A DNA stretch of 35,107 nucleotides from Pseudomonadota bacterium (GTDB lineage: Bacteria > Pseudomonadota > Gammaproteobacteria > Burkholderiales > Rhodocyclaceae): the NCBI GenBank assembly GCA_018262245.1, contig JAGTRV010000011.1:1-35107 (forward strand). The letters are read 5' to 3'. The notes under the pieces were generated by a model. It worked only from the letters and a program-made list of their open reading frames with translations. It did no database searches and was not told the DNA's origin. Positions 15,143-24,973 of this stretch are shown one piece after another; the stretch's first letter is position 1, and each line of letters opens with the position of its first letter. The translations under genes and the position numbers were made by a program.

Positions 15143-15579
15143 ATTCCGGCAACGTCACTATGGTTCTGCTGACCTGTGCAGCGCTGGTCGTGTTCGGATG
15201 TGATTCGGAAAAACAAGGCACATCGAAGCATTCTGATTTTCCAGAGAGAATGCAGATTGTAGAAAACATCAGCAGACTGACTGCAAGCGATCATCGCGAT
15301 ACAACCTATCGCTATGAGTTGATTGGCGGATGCCAGCTCCTCATCACCAAATTGCTGAATGGAAGTCGGTTCAGTCAGGCCAATATCGACTTATCGAATA
15401 CAGACTTCGAAATATTCGAATATGCCAAGGGGCTCGGTTACTCGCTTAGAACACCGGGTTCACATGGAAAGTTAACGATTTTTGAAACTCCTTCACCGGA
15501 AAGGGTGGAAACCGCGATCCACGAATTCAACGAACTGAGTTCAATGTGCCGCACCAAACAGCCATTGGCGACAAGGTGA
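15139..15579 (+). CDS. Small lipoprotein, unknown function
   Basis: The 146-aa protein starts at ATG 15139, overlapping the previous stop by ATGA, so the two genes are translationally coupled. A lipobox VVFGC predicts lipidation at Cys21; ATG 15160 is a possible shorter start with the same lipobox. The mature part has two cysteines (GGCQLL and SSMCRT) and a mixed alpha/beta look. No family is recognised. It is the last gene of the Pal/OmpA/DUF3106 operon. Confidence 0.7.
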   Translation: MNSGNVTMVLLTCAALVVFGCDSEKQGTSKHSDFPERMQIVENISRLTASDHRDTTYRYELIGGCQLLITKLLNGSRFSQANIDLSNTDFEIFEYAKGLGYSLRTPGSHGKLTIFETPSPERVETAIHEFNELSSMCRTKQPLATR

Positions 15580-15638
15580 AGCTCAGGGCGTGAACCACTC
15601 CGCCGCCCAAAGATCAGGAACTGATCCAGCGGGAAGCT

Positions 15639-16970
15639 TCAAACGGGTGGATGAGCCTGAAGTCTTTGGCGTCTCAGGTCGAGTTGTCGGGTGACGATTG
15701 CGATGATGCCGATCTGGTCCGCATCGGGTACCTTGCCTTGATCAAACGATCGAATAACAAGGTCGGAGAGTTCATCGTCCAGCCGATCAAGAAGTGTCAA
15801 ATTGGCATTTCGAGCGTTGCGCATGATGCTCACCAGTCGCTCGATATCAATGCCACCGCCTGTCGCTGAGTCGGACTTTCTTGCACTGAACAACCAGACG
15901 ATGCACGAGCCGAGAATACCCAGAATAATCGATATCAAATAGAAGATGCTCACGGCGCTGTCGACCAGTGAGTTTTGCTCCCCCTCGAAATACGCGGCAG
16001 CCCCGGGATGGATAGGCAAGCCGGAGCCATCGTCGCTATCCGGAGCCTCGATGTTCCGGGCCAGAGGAGAGGTTGAGATCAGCCGCGCCTTGGTCAGGGT
16101 GAGCAGGCGTGCAATTTCACCCGTGGCAAAGTCCGGCAGCGAGTGCCGTCCAACCAGGCGAAAGGTGACGGCCAAGGTCTCCAGCGCCTCCTCCGGCTTC
16201 GGTTTCGCGCCGCCGAAATCGCCCTCTTCGATTTCGTTGGCCTCCGTACCCTGGATTGTTTTGGCAATGGCAGCCGCCTGTTTTTCGCCAATCAACTTCG
16301 GTGAGGTTTTGGATGCACTGCCGATTGCGGCGATGGCCTTGCTAACCGGGCCGGTGCCCGATGGACCAAGCGCAAGAATGCCGGCCACTTGTTTTTTTGC
16401 GATGGCCGGACCAATTTCATCCAGCGTCAGTAATTCCTGATGAACCGTTTCGGGGTTGATATTATAAAAATTCAGAACGCCATTCAGCAGCCGCACCAGG
16501 CTTTCATTGCGCTCCGCTGAATCCGACTTGAGCAAGCCGATTTTCTGGCCCGACAGCCCCTGAAAACTGCTCAGGCTAGCGTTTCCCGGCACGATCAGCA
16601 CCAGATTGTCACGACGGAGAACTGCAATCGTCAGTCCGTTGCTCGGCATCGCGATATCGCTGCGGACGATAGCAAGATCGGCTTCCCCGTTTTCCAGGGC
16701 CTTGGCGCTGGCAGCGAAACTCTCTTTCTTGATGCGCTTCAGATGAATGATCGGACGTTCTTCAGCGAATACCTTTGTGATCGTATTCAGGAAGTCCGCA
16801 CCGCCAATCATGGCGGGTCCAGTCGCCACTTTCAGCGGCCAGCGGACCAAACCCTGCTTGATGACCAGCGTGCCAATGGCACCAATACCCAGAACAATCA
16901 TCATTCCGAGAAACAACTGCTTAACCCAGACAGGCCTTGAGCCAAGCAGTCGTCTAGCAGAACGGATCAT
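15639..16970 (-). CDS. TAXI-type solute-binding protein with C-terminal membrane anchor
   Basis: The 443-aa protein starts at ATG 16970 (RBS TCAGGA). It has an N-terminal membrane segment (VKQLFLGMMIVLGIGAIGTLVI) and a TAXI/NMT1-like periplasmic binding domain: VATGPAMIGGADFLNTI, ALENGEADLAIVRSDIA, FQGLSGQKIGLL, PIHPGAAAYFEGE. A second membrane helix (AVSIFYLISIILGILGSCIVWLF) and a ~75-aa cytoplasmic tail follow. TAXI proteins normally feed TRAP permeases, but no permease gene is near. A binding domain placed between two helices suggests sensing or signalling rather than free transport (inference). It lies 59 bases after a small periplasmic protein gene. Confidence 0.75.
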   Translation of the reverse strand: MIRSARRLLGSRPVWVKQLFLGMMIVLGIGAIGTLVIKQGLVRWPLKVATGPAMIGGADFLNTITKVFAEERPIIHLKRIKKESFAASAKALENGEADLAIVRSDIAMPSNGLTIAVLRRDNLVLIVPGNASLSSFQGLSGQKIGLLKSDSAERNESLVRLLNGVLNFYNINPETVHQELLTLDEIGPAIAKKQVAGILALGPSGTGPVSKAIAAIGSASKTSPKLIGEKQAAAIAKTIQGTEANEIEEGDFGGAKPKPEEALETLAVTFRLVGRHSLPDFATGEIARLLTLTKARLISTSPLARNIEAPDSDDGSGLPIHPGAAAYFEGEQNSLVDSAVSIFYLISIILGILGSCIVWLFSARKSDSATGGGIDIERLVSIMRNARNANLTLLDRLDDELSDLVIRSFDQGKVPDADQIGIIAIVTRQLDLRRQRLQAHPPV

Positions 16971-17029
16971 CAGCCATTCCTGAGTAGTAGAAATCGGGCC
17001 TGCGGCCCTGGCGGCCAGGTTGGCCGGTT

Positions 17030-17383
17030 TCAGTCGCGCCTGACCAGGACATAGGGACTGCGAAACTTTGCCCCTTTGATCTCTGAGACAGCGAACGAGC
17101 TTCCTGACGATAACAGTTTCGCCCGCCCGGCAACCTCTTTACTGCCATCGGTTGATGTCTCTTTCATTTCAACGATGACCGGCTCCGGCGCGATCAAGCG
17201 CAGTTCGCACGTCGTGCTTGGCGTGTCTCTTGGCGAAAATTTCACGGTGGAGTTTGGTCCAACCAGTGAGACAGACTGCTCCAGGGTGCCCGCCAGGTAG
17301 ACATCGATTTTGACGGCATCTACGGCAAAGGCGTGAAGGGGAGCGGCCAGCAGTGCAGCGAGAAGCAGGGACAGGGATTTCAT
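17030..17383 (-). CDS. Small periplasmic protein, unknown function
   Basis: The start is ATG 17383 (117 aa), which begins a clear signal peptide MKSLSLLLAALLAAPLHAFA; the track start at 17476 adds a non-signal extension. The mature part is beta-rich (VKIDVYLAGTLEQSVSLVG, CELRLIAPEPVIVEMKE) with a single Cys. No family is recognised. It is likely co-transcribed with the TAXI-like gene 59 bases downstream, so it may be a periplasmic partner of that protein. Confidence 0.65.
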   Translation of the reverse strand: MKSLSLLLAALLAAPLHAFAVDAVKIDVYLAGTLEQSVSLVGPNSTVKFSPRDTPSTTCELRLIAPEPVIVEMKETSTDGSKEVAGRAKLLSSGSSFAVSEIKGAKFRSPYVLVRRD

Positions 17384-17571
17384 CGACAAATTCCGATTAT
17401 GTGGAGTTGGCGCGCCAAGCCAAAACCGAGGCAAAACAGCGCGCCGGTCACGAAAAACGGAAAATACTAACGCCACCGCTCAATTTTTTCAGTCACAGAT
17501 TGTAATTGCGTAACCATCTCTATCGCCAAGGCTGCCCAAACCCGCATCAATTCGCCCTTCCCCCAGAATAA

Positions 17572-17961
17572 TCAACCCTCAATGACCCCCATCTCCTTCA
17601 GCACCTCCTGCGCTGAACGAAAGGCATCGATAGCCAGTGGAAAACCGCAGTAAACGGCAGCGTGGAGCAGGGTTTCCTGGATTTCCCGCATCGTCGCCCC
17701 ATTGTTGATGGCCCCGCGCACGTGGCCCTTGATTTCGGTAGCACGACCGAGGGCGGTAAGCATCGAGAGGGTGAGCAGGCTGCGGGTTTTCAGGTCGAGT
17801 CCCTCACGACACCAGGTCGTTCCCCAGGCGTTGCGGGTCACGAACTCCTGCAACGGCGCGGTAAAGGCATCGACATTGGCGAAGGCCTTGTCGACGAAAG
17901 CCTCGCCCATCACTTGTTGGCGCATCTGCAAGCCTTGTTTGAACTGTTCGTCGCGATTCAT
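17572..17961 (-). CDS. PcaC-like carboxymuconolactone decarboxylase family protein
   Basis: The 129-aa protein matches the whole PcaC/AhpD-like fold: MGEAFVDKAFAN, TRNAWGTTWCREGLDLKTRSLLTLSML, GHVRGAINNGATMREIQETLLHAAVYCGFP. The motif pattern is that of PcaC (4-carboxymuconolactone decarboxylase, protocatechuate branch of the beta-ketoadipate pathway) rather than the AhpD CxxC redox type. No other pca gene is nearby, so the true substrate is uncertain. Confidence 0.8.
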   Translation of the reverse strand: MNRDEQFKQGLQMRQQVMGEAFVDKAFANVDAFTAPLQEFVTRNAWGTTWCREGLDLKTRSLLTLSMLTALGRATEIKGHVRGAINNGATMREIQETLLHAAVYCGFPLAIDAFRSAQEVLKEMGVIEG

Positions 17962-18126
17962 GTGGTTTCTCCGGAAAGCTGGACGTTAGGTCTATTTGAA
18001 ATATCCGTTCAGCTTACGAAAGCAACGCCAGGCCGTCCATTTTTTTGCGGCAGCGCGACGATTCCTCCGAAGCTTTCCCGCACCATCGCTTAGACTGCGC
18101 CCCTCACTCTTTCGACAGGACGCCCG

Positions 18127-19863
18127 ATGCAAAACGAACACTTCATTCCGGGCAAGGACGCCTCGCTCGAACACTCCATCGCCTCCATGCAGGCCAAGCT
18201 GACTGCCCTCGGTTTCGATATCGAGGAATGCTCCTGGCTCAATCCGGTTGATAACGTCTGGTCGGTGCACGTGCGCAATCGCGCCTGCCACCTGATGTTT
18301 ACCAACGGCAAGGGCGCCACCAAGCTGGCCGCCCAGGCCAGCGCGCTGGGCGAATATTTCGAGCGCCTGTCGTGCAACTACTTCTGGAATCATTATTACC
18401 TCGGCGACGCCGTGGCCAACGGCGAATTCGCCCATTACCCGCGCGAACGCTGGTTCCCGGTCACCGGCTCCGACTGGCCGAGCGAACTGCTGACGCCGGA
18501 ACTGCAGGCCTTCTACAACCCGGAAGGCAGCATCCCGGCCGAAGCGCTGATCGACATGAACACCGGCCACTACGAGCGCGGCATCTGCGCCATTCCCTAC
18601 GTGCGCCAGCGTGACGGCGCCGAGGTCTACGTGCCGGTCAACATCATCAGCAACCTTTACGTCAGCAACGGCATGTCGGCCGGTAACACGCCGGCCGAGG
18701 CGCGCGCCCAGGCGCTGTCGGAAATCATCGAACGCCACGTCAAGTTCAAGGTTATTGCTGAAGGCCTGTGCCTGCCCGATGTGCCAGAAGAAGTCATCGC
18801 CCGCTACCCGACCATCGCCGCCGGCATCCAGGGGCTGCGCGATGCCGGCTTCGGCATTCTGGTCAAGGACGCCTCGCTCGGCGGCAACTACCCGGTGCTC
18901 TGCGTGACCATGCTCAACCCGCGCGACCAGGGCATTTTCGCCAGCTTCGGGGCGCATCCGCGTTTCGAGATCGCCCTTGAACGGGCCCTGACCGAACTGC
19001 TGCAGGGCCGCGCCCTGGAAGCGCTGGACGGCTTCCCGCCCCCCGGCTTCGACCTCGATGAAGTGGCCAGCGCGCCGAACATCGAGATCCACTTCGTCGA
19101 TTCGAGCGGCATCGTGCATTGGGAATTCTTCGGCGACACGCCCGATTTCGAATTCGCGGACTGGAATTTCAACGATCTCGAAAACGGCAAAACCACCGAC
19201 GACTACGCCTGGCTGGCCGAACGCATCCACGCCGACGGCCACGACATCTACGTCGCCGACTTCGACCACCTCGGCGTCTATGCTTGCCGCATCCTGGTTC
19301 CCGGCATGTCGGAAATCTATCCGATCGACGATCTGGAATGGGAAAACAACAGCAACGGCGCCGCCGTCCGCCCGGCCATCCTGAATCTGGCCGAACTCGA
19401 CGACGACCAGTGCGGGCAGTTGCTCGACCTGCTGAACGAACTGAACATCGCCGACGAACGCCCGGTTGCCGCGTTGATCGGCCTTGCTCCGGATGCCGGT
19501 TCGCTATGGGCCGATCTGCGCATCGGCGAACTGAAGACCATGCTGGCGCTGGCCGTCGGCGATACCGATGCAACGCTCGAAGGTTGCGAATGGGTGCGCC
19601 AGTTCGAACAACTCGATGCCGGACGCCGCCGTGTTTATCAGTGCATCGCGACACTGCTCGAAATGGAAGACCCGAACATCTTCGAGGACGCGCTGGTCAG
19701 CCTCTACGGTGAGGACACACTGGACATGGCGACCGACCTGATCGATGGCGAAATCCGTTTCTTCGGGCTAGTTTCACCGGGACTCGAGCTGACCGGTTGT
19801 GAATTACACCAGCGGCTGCTGGCTGAATACGCCAAAGCCCACCCAACTAAGGTGCACGGCTGA
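18127..19863 (+). CDS. ycaO: YcaO, RimO accessory protein
   Basis: The 578-aa protein closely follows E. coli YcaO in length and motifs: FIPGKDASLEHSI, SWLNPVDNVWSVH, TNGKGATK, ALGEYFERL and LSEIIERHVK (the ATP/Mg-binding glutamates), NIISNLYVSNGMSAGNT, DSSGI. A C-terminal tetratricopeptide-like region completes it. YcaO enzymes activate amide backbones with ATP. The E. coli protein supports RimO in beta-methylthiolation of ribosomal protein S12; it is not in a peptide-modification cluster. No rimO or precursor peptide gene is adjacent here, so a housekeeping role is likely. Confidence 0.92.
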   Translation: MQNEHFIPGKDASLEHSIASMQAKLTALGFDIEECSWLNPVDNVWSVHVRNRACHLMFTNGKGATKLAAQASALGEYFERLSCNYFWNHYYLGDAVANGEFAHYPRERWFPVTGSDWPSELLTPELQAFYNPEGSIPAEALIDMNTGHYERGICAIPYVRQRDGAEVYVPVNIISNLYVSNGMSAGNTPAEARAQALSEIIERHVKFKVIAEGLCLPDVPEEVIARYPTIAAGIQGLRDAGFGILVKDASLGGNYPVLCVTMLNPRDQGIFASFGAHPRFEIALERALTELLQGRALEALDGFPPPGFDLDEVASAPNIEIHFVDSSGIVHWEFFGDTPDFEFADWNFNDLENGKTTDDYAWLAERIHADGHDIYVADFDHLGVYACRILVPGMSEIYPIDDLEWENNSNGAAVRPAILNLAELDDDQCGQLLDLLNELNIADERPVAALIGLAPDAGSLWADLRIGELKTMLALAVGDTDATLEGCEWVRQFEQLDAGRRRVYQCIATLLEMEDPNIFEDALVSLYGEDTLDMATDLIDGEIRFFGLVSPGLELTGCELHQRLLAEYAKAHPTKVHG

Positions 19864-19876
19864 AAATAAGCGAAAA

Positions 19877-19901
19877 AAGGGCGTCGCCACGCGACGCCCT
19901 T
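19877..19901. terminator. Bidirectional terminator
   Basis: AAGGGCGTCGC and GCGACGCCCTT form a perfect 11-bp GC-rich stem with a CAC loop. An A-run precedes it, which gives a T-run for the minus-strand gene. It sits between the convergent ycaO and chemoreceptor genes. Confidence 0.85.
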
Positions 19902-19917
19902 GGCGTGAGCTTTCCGC

Positions 19918-21540
19918 CTAGATTTTGAAGCGGTCGGTATTCAAGCGCATCGTGTGCGCCAGTTCGCCCAGTCGATGGGCCGACGAGGCGGTTTCATCCG
20001 CCGCCGCGTTGTTTTCTTCCGCTGACTGAGCAACCATCTCCAGTTGCTGCGCCAGCGATTGAGTGGCCGAAGACTGCTCGGCAATCGACCCGGCAATATC
20101 CGCCACCACGGAAACGACCTCACCGGCCGCCCGGCGGATATCGACGATGGATTGTCCGGCCTGCTCGGCCAGTTCGGTGCCGGTACGCACCTCCTGCACC
20201 GTCTCATGCATTGCATCAACAGCCGAGAGCGAACTGGACTGGATCGTCTCGATCATGGTCGAGATTTCGCCGGTGGCCTTGGTCGTCCGTTCGGCCAGCT
20301 TGCGCACTTCGTCAGCAACCACGGCAAAACCACGCCCGGCCTCGCCGGCCCGCGCTGCCTCGATCGCGGCATTGAGCGCCAGCAGATTGGTCTGGTCAGC
20401 CACGTCCTTGATGACCTGGACGATGCTGGAAATTTCCTTCGACTGCTCGCCCAAGGCTCCGATCATGTTGGCCACACGATCGATCGCGTCGGCAATGTGC
20501 CGGATCTTGGTCACCGCATCGCCGATGACACGGCCGCCCTCGTCGGACAAACTCCCGGCTTGGCGAGCCAAATCCGAGGCCGTATGTGCATTGTCGGAAA
20601 CCTGGTTGATGCTGACTGAAACCTGTTCGACGGAAGCCGCCATTGCTGCTGCCGACTCGCTGGACATCGCCGAGGCCTGGGCCGACTGGCTGGCCGCTGA
20701 GGACAGGGAGTGAGCCGAAACGTCCACCTCTCCGATTGAGCGTTTTAGCTCGTCCAGCGTCTTGCGCAAGGTCGCCAGCAGTTCGTTGAAAGCTTTCGCC
20801 GCCTGCCCGACTTCATCTTCGGAATCGACACGCACAGTAGCCGTGAAGTCATTTTTGTCACACACCAGCGTGATGACGTCGCGCACCGAACTCAGCGGAC
20901 CGGTAATCGAGCGGATGATCCAGACAGCTGCACCGAACGCGAGCAAGACACCGACAATCAAACCGCCAATGGCGCGATTTCTTGCGCTTTCGTACTCTGC
21001 ACGATTGCGGGCGACATCACTCTGCATGTTCTCATCCTGCAGGCTGGCCATTTCCTTCACGGCGCTGATCAGCGCATCGTTCTTCGGGGCGAACTCCTTG
21101 GTCAGAAGCAATCTGGCTTCGGCAGGACTCCGATCAAGTGCTTCAAAATACTTGCCGTACAAGCTGCTTTGCGCCGCACGCGTTTCCTTGATGTGATCGA
21201 GGATTTTCCTTCCCCGCTCCGTACGGACCAGCGGATCCAGTTTTTCGATCAGTTCGCTGTTCAGCTTCCGGTTGGCACTGATTTTGGCTTCCAATGCAGC
21301 CCGTTCTTCATTGCTATCAACCAGCAGGATGGCGCGCAACATGCCTCCGTTTTTGAGCACGCTCTCGACAAGTTTGTAGGATGTATTGAGCTTGAACACC
21401 CGGTCTTTAACCAAGGTATCCATGTCCTGCATCGATTCGGCCAAGCGCTGCAATGCCAGGATGTTGCTGACCAGCAGCAGGATGATCAAAGCGGTGAATG
21501 CAAATATCAAGCGGACTTTTATTGTTAGGCGACTGAACAT
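19918..21540 (-). CDS. Methyl-accepting chemotaxis protein
   Basis: The 540-aa protein has an N-terminal membrane helix ([20 protein letters not shown]), a four-helix-bundle periplasmic sensor (~35-185) with charged helices, and a second helix ([20 protein letters not shown]). These are followed by HAMP (~210-265) and a long cytoplasmic signalling coiled coil. Its hairpin tip carries [19 protein letters not shown] and [18 protein letters not shown], the CheA/CheW-binding core. It lacks a C-terminal NWETF tether for CheR/CheB. The ligand is unknown. The start is preceded by a G-run RBS. Confidence 0.93.
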   Translation of the reverse strand: MFSRLTIKVRLIFAFTALIILLLVSNILALQRLAESMQDMDTLVKDRVFKLNTSYKLVESVLKNGGMLRAILLVDSNEERAALEAKISANRKLNSELIEKLDPLVRTERGRKILDHIKETRAAQSSLYGKYFEALDRSPAEARLLLTKEFAPKNDALISAVKEMASLQDENMQSDVARNRAEYESARNRAIGGLIVGVLLAFGAAVWIIRSITGPLSSVRDVITLVCDKNDFTATVRVDSEDEVGQAAKAFNELLATLRKTLDELKRSIGEVDVSAHSLSSAASQSAQASAMSSESAAAMAASVEQVSVSINQVSDNAHTASDLARQAGSLSDEGGRVIGDAVTKIRHIADAIDRVANMIGALGEQSKEISSIVQVIKDVADQTNLLALNAAIEAARAGEAGRGFAVVADEVRKLAERTTKATGEISTMIETIQSSSLSAVDAMHETVQEVRTGTELAEQAGQSIVDIRRAAGEVVSVVADIAGSIAEQSSATQSLAQQLEMVAQSAEENNAAADETASSAHRLGELAHTMRLNTDRFKI

Positions 21541-21788
21541 CGACCCCCCCTAGAAAAAGAAAAACAGAATTCAACAACATTGTGTTTTTCTTATACACAA
21601 TCAAAAAAGAGGTATCAATTTACTTTTGTCACTTTCGAAAAATAAATCGCTGAAACTGGCAGATCGTGGTCGCAAAGCCCTCCGCACGCGGGCGCAAGGC
21701 ACAACAAAAACCACTCACCGGCCGCTGCCAGAATGTTTCCGCTCAAGAATTCGAACTTGGGTACCGGTGTCCGGGCCGCGACACCATT

Positions 21789-24668
21789 TCAGGCGGGCGA
21801 CTTGCTCAGCCACTTGCTCAGCCACTTGACCAGCATCGCGTACAGATGGCCGGGATCGACCGGCTTGGCGATGAAATCGTTCATGCCTACCTCAAGGCAG
21901 CGCACTTTATCCTCGGCAAAGGCATTTGCCGTCATGGCCAGAATGACAATCCCGGCCTTGCCAGCCTGCTCGCGAATCTTCCGGGTTGCCGTCAGGCCAT
22001 CCATTCTCGGCATCTGCATATCCATCAGGATCAGGTCATAGTCATTCCGGTCAAGCATTTCGATGGCCACGACACCATCTTCCGCCACATCGGCGATCAG
22101 GCCGACATCGTCCAGCATGGCCAGCGCGATCTCCTGATTAATCGGCTCATCCTCGACCAGCAGAATGCGGCAGCCCCGATAATCTCCTCTCAGAACTTCA
22201 CCGGCACCATCGAGCAATTCAATACCAGCCGCCACATCGCCCGCTGCCCCTTTCTTCAAGCGGGCGGTCAGCCAGAAAGTACTCCCCTGTCCCAGCACGC
22301 TGCTTGCACCAGCATCCCCCCCCACCAAACGGGCGATCTTCCGGGTGATCGCCAGCCCCAGGCCTGTGCCACCATAGCGGCGGGTGATCGAGTTGTCGGC
22401 CTGCTCGAAGGCAGAGAAAAGTCTGGGCAAGTGCTCGGGAGCAATGCCGATTCCCGTATCCTCAACCTCGAAGCGCAGGAGCAGGCTGTCGGCATCCTCA
22501 TAGACGCGCCTGGCCCGCAAGGTAATACGGCCGGATTCGGTGAACTTGATGGCATTGGACATGTAGTTCAGCAAGGCTTGCTGCAAATGAACCGGGTCTC
22601 CGAGCAAGGGAGGTAGCGTTGGGTCGCTCTCGACTGAAAGTTGCAGATGCTTTGCCTGGGCGCGATCCTGGAGGATGGCCACCACGTTATCAAGAATGCC
22701 TGCCACCCGCAGTGGTGCCTCCTCAAGCGAAAACTTCCCGGCCTCGATCTTGGACAGGTCGAGAATGGCGTTGATGGTCTCCAGCAGATGCTCGCTGGCC
22801 AGTTCCAGCCGGTCGAGTCGTTCCATCTGTTCGGGTGCCAGACCACCACGCCTGATCAGATGTGCCATGCCGGAAATCGCATTGAGCGGGGTACGTATCT
22901 CGTGCGACATGTTGGCCAGAAATTCACTCTTCGCCACGTTGGCAGCCTCGGCAGACTCTTTCGCGACAGCCAGCTCCTCGGTGCGCTCGGCAACGAGTTC
23001 TTCCAGATGCAGGCGGTGCTGCGCCAGTTCTTCTTCGTTGCGGACCTGCTCGGAAATATCCCGGCTGACGCCGAAAAGTCCGACGACCCGTTTTTGCTCG
23101 TCAAATAATGGCCACTTGTAAGTCTGCACGTAGCCGCGCTGACCGTCGGCGTCGTAGTACGGCTCGATCTTGTTCAGCAAGGGGCGGCCTTCAGTGAGGA
23201 CCCGGTATTCCTCCTCCTGATAGACCCGTGCGGTATCCGGCGGAAAAATTTCCCGGTCGTGCTTGCCGATCATCTCGCGCCAGCTGGCATGTCCGGAAAT
23301 CTCGGCCATGGCCTGGCTGCAAAAACGGAAACAGCCCTTGGCATCCTTGAAATACACAAAATCTGTGGTCTGATTCAGGAATGCCTCGAAGTCCCGGTTG
23401 AAATCCGCCAGCTCCTTCTCAGCCTGCTTGCGGTCGGTAATATCGACATCCATGCAGACGAGGATCGGTTTTTCAGGGCTTTCCCCGGGGATGGAAAACA
23501 TCGTCGCCTCGACCCAGCGCAGTTCGTCATCACGAGTCCGGACTGGATATTCAGCCGGACCGATGGGCTTTCCGCTCGCAGCCACCTCGTCCAGCAGGCG
23601 CGTGAAATTGGCAGTCTGCTCCCGGTCAAAAATCAGCCGATCCAGTCGCTGACCAATCGCCTCCTCGGCAGACCAGCCATAAAGTTGCTCCGAGGCATGA
23701 TTCCAATAGATCACCCGGCCCTGCAAGTCGTACCACTGGACAGCCACATCCGGCGTGTTCTCCAAGGTCGCCGAAAGCTGCCGCCCGGAAGATTCGGCGC
23801 GTGCCCAAGCCCGCGAGGCCTGGTTCAAGGCCCGCCAGAGCACCAGAAACGCCCCCAGCACCAGCAGCGCTACGACAGCCATGCCCAGACGTAACAGCCA
23901 GACATTGTCCGCCCTGGTCGGCCAGCCGCCTCGCGGCAGCGCGGCCAGTTGCCAGGTACCGCTGGGTAGATTGATTTCGGCCAGCACCGGTGACTCGGCA
24001 AACAATGCCGGGCGACCGAAGAAGACGCCCCCTTCGCTCCCTTTCCCATCGGTGCCGCGGATTGCGATCTCGATCGGCGAGTTGTCATCCCGCAAACCGC
24101 TATTCCGGTACAGCAACTCTGCATCGACGACCGCGCTGACAATCCCCCAGAAACGCTCCTGCCCCTCACCATCCGGCAGAAATACCGGCAAGCGTGCCAC
24201 GATGCCGACACCGCCCTGAACCAGACTCAACGGGCCAGCCAGGACGATCTGACGAGTCAGCCTTGCCCGATCCGCTGCCTCGAACTGTCCAGGGCTTTTC
24301 CGGTAGTCGAAACCAATGGCCTTCTGGTTGCCCTGCGTGGGGTAAATCAGGCGAATCACCATGTCGGGGGCGACGGCAATACTGCGCAACTGCGTGCGGC
24401 CTGCAAACAACGGCTGGACGGCCCGTTCAAAACGAGCCTGAACCAGGTCCGGCTCCAAAGCGATGACCCCGACCAGACCTCGAACCAGCTGGATATCGCT
24501 GTTGAGATTGCTGTCCAACCGATCCCGGGTCCGGATCAGATTCTGCTGAACTTCGCCGCGGACAGCACCGACATAACGCTCATCGTTGATTCGCTCGCCG
24601 ACATAGGCCGCCAAAGCCATGCCGCAGACCAGCACGGCCATGACCGTATTAAAGACGCCGCGCCTCAT
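21789..24668 (-). CDS. CHASE-PAS-PAS hybrid sensor histidine kinase
   Basis: I start it at ATG 24668 (959 aa); the track start at 24734 is a GTG with no RBS. Domains: membrane helix, periplasmic CHASE domain (~30-230; [17 protein letters not shown]), second helix ([18 protein letters not shown]), PAS 1 ([13 protein letters not shown]) and PAS 2 ([12 protein letters not shown]) with PAC segments, coiled coil, dimerisation box with H589 ([13 protein letters not shown]), ATPase domain ([22 protein letters not shown]), and a receiver with D883 ([13 protein letters not shown]). There is no Hpt domain, so a separate phosphotransfer protein is needed. A 12-bp tandem duplication gives KWLSKWLSK near the C-terminus. 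No cognate regulator adjoins it. Confidence 0.92.
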   Translation of the reverse strand: MRRGVFNTVMAVLVCGMALAAYVGERINDERYVGAVRGEVQQNLIRTRDRLDSNLNSDIQLVRGLVGVIALEPDLVQARFERAVQPLFAGRTQLRSIAVAPDMVIRLIYPTQGNQKAIGFDYRKSPGQFEAADRARLTRQIVLAGPLSLVQGGVGIVARLPVFLPDGEGQERFWGIVSAVVDAELLYRNSGLRDDNSPIEIAIRGTDGKGSEGGVFFGRPALFAESPVLAEINLPSGTWQLAALPRGGWPTRADNVWLLRLGMAVVALLVLGAFLVLWRALNQASRAWARAESSGRQLSATLENTPDVAVQWYDLQGRVIYWNHASEQLYGWSAEEAIGQRLDRLIFDREQTANFTRLLDEVAASGKPIGPAEYPVRTRDDELRWVEATMFSIPGESPEKPILVCMDVDITDRKQAEKELADFNRDFEAFLNQTTDFVYFKDAKGCFRFCSQAMAEISGHASWREMIGKHDREIFPPDTARVYQEEEYRVLTEGRPLLNKIEPYYDADGQRGYVQTYKWPLFDEQKRVVGLFGVSRDISEQVRNEEELAQHRLHLEELVAERTEELAVAKESAEAANVAKSEFLANMSHEIRTPLNAISGMAHLIRRGGLAPEQMERLDRLELASEHLLETINAILDLSKIEAGKFSLEEAPLRVAGILDNVVAILQDRAQAKHLQLSVESDPTLPPLLGDPVHLQQALLNYMSNAIKFTESGRITLRARRVYEDADSLLLRFEVEDTGIGIAPEHLPRLFSAFEQADNSITRRYGGTGLGLAITRKIARLVGGDAGASSVLGQGSTFWLTARLKKGAAGDVAAGIELLDGAGEVLRGDYRGCRILLVEDEPINQEIALAMLDDVGLIADVAEDGVVAIEMLDRNDYDLILMDMQMPRMDGLTATRKIREQAGKAGIVILAMTANAFAEDKVRCLEVGMNDFIAKPVDPGHLYAMLVKWLSKWLSKSPA
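21801..21824. repeat. 12-bp tandem repeat at the hybrid kinase 3' end
   Basis: CTTGCTCAGCCA occurs twice in direct tandem (21801-21812 and 21813-21824), adding four residues (KWLS) to the C-terminus in frame. It is probably recent slippage. Confidence 0.8.
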
Positions 24669-24973
24669 CGCTCGCCAATCCAAAGTGTGGCCACAACGCC
24701 TTCCTGGGGCCGGAATGGCAGCCAACCGCAGCACTCGACAAGCATCGACATCAATCCACAGCTCCGGTAGGAATAAGGAAATAGCTCTTTTTTGGTGATT
24801 CTAGCGATGCAGCAAGGCCGGAAGCAAAAACTATCGTTAATGATGCTCCGCTCCGGTAGTCAAAAGCATGAGCAAGGCAAGCATATCCGCCATGTCAGCG
24901 AACTAACTGCTTCGCCTGAGTTCAAATCAGTAGGCTCAATCAAACATGTCGGCAAACCGACGAGGAGCACGTG

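Noticed and set aside
17992-19269. 425-aa minus-strand ORF
   Set aside because: Antisense shadow of ycaO, whose protein is unmistakable.
21735-21785. tRNA-3'-end-like text (TTCGAACTTGGG...ACACCA)
   Set aside because: No cloverleaf, anticodon arm or matching acceptor stem could be built.
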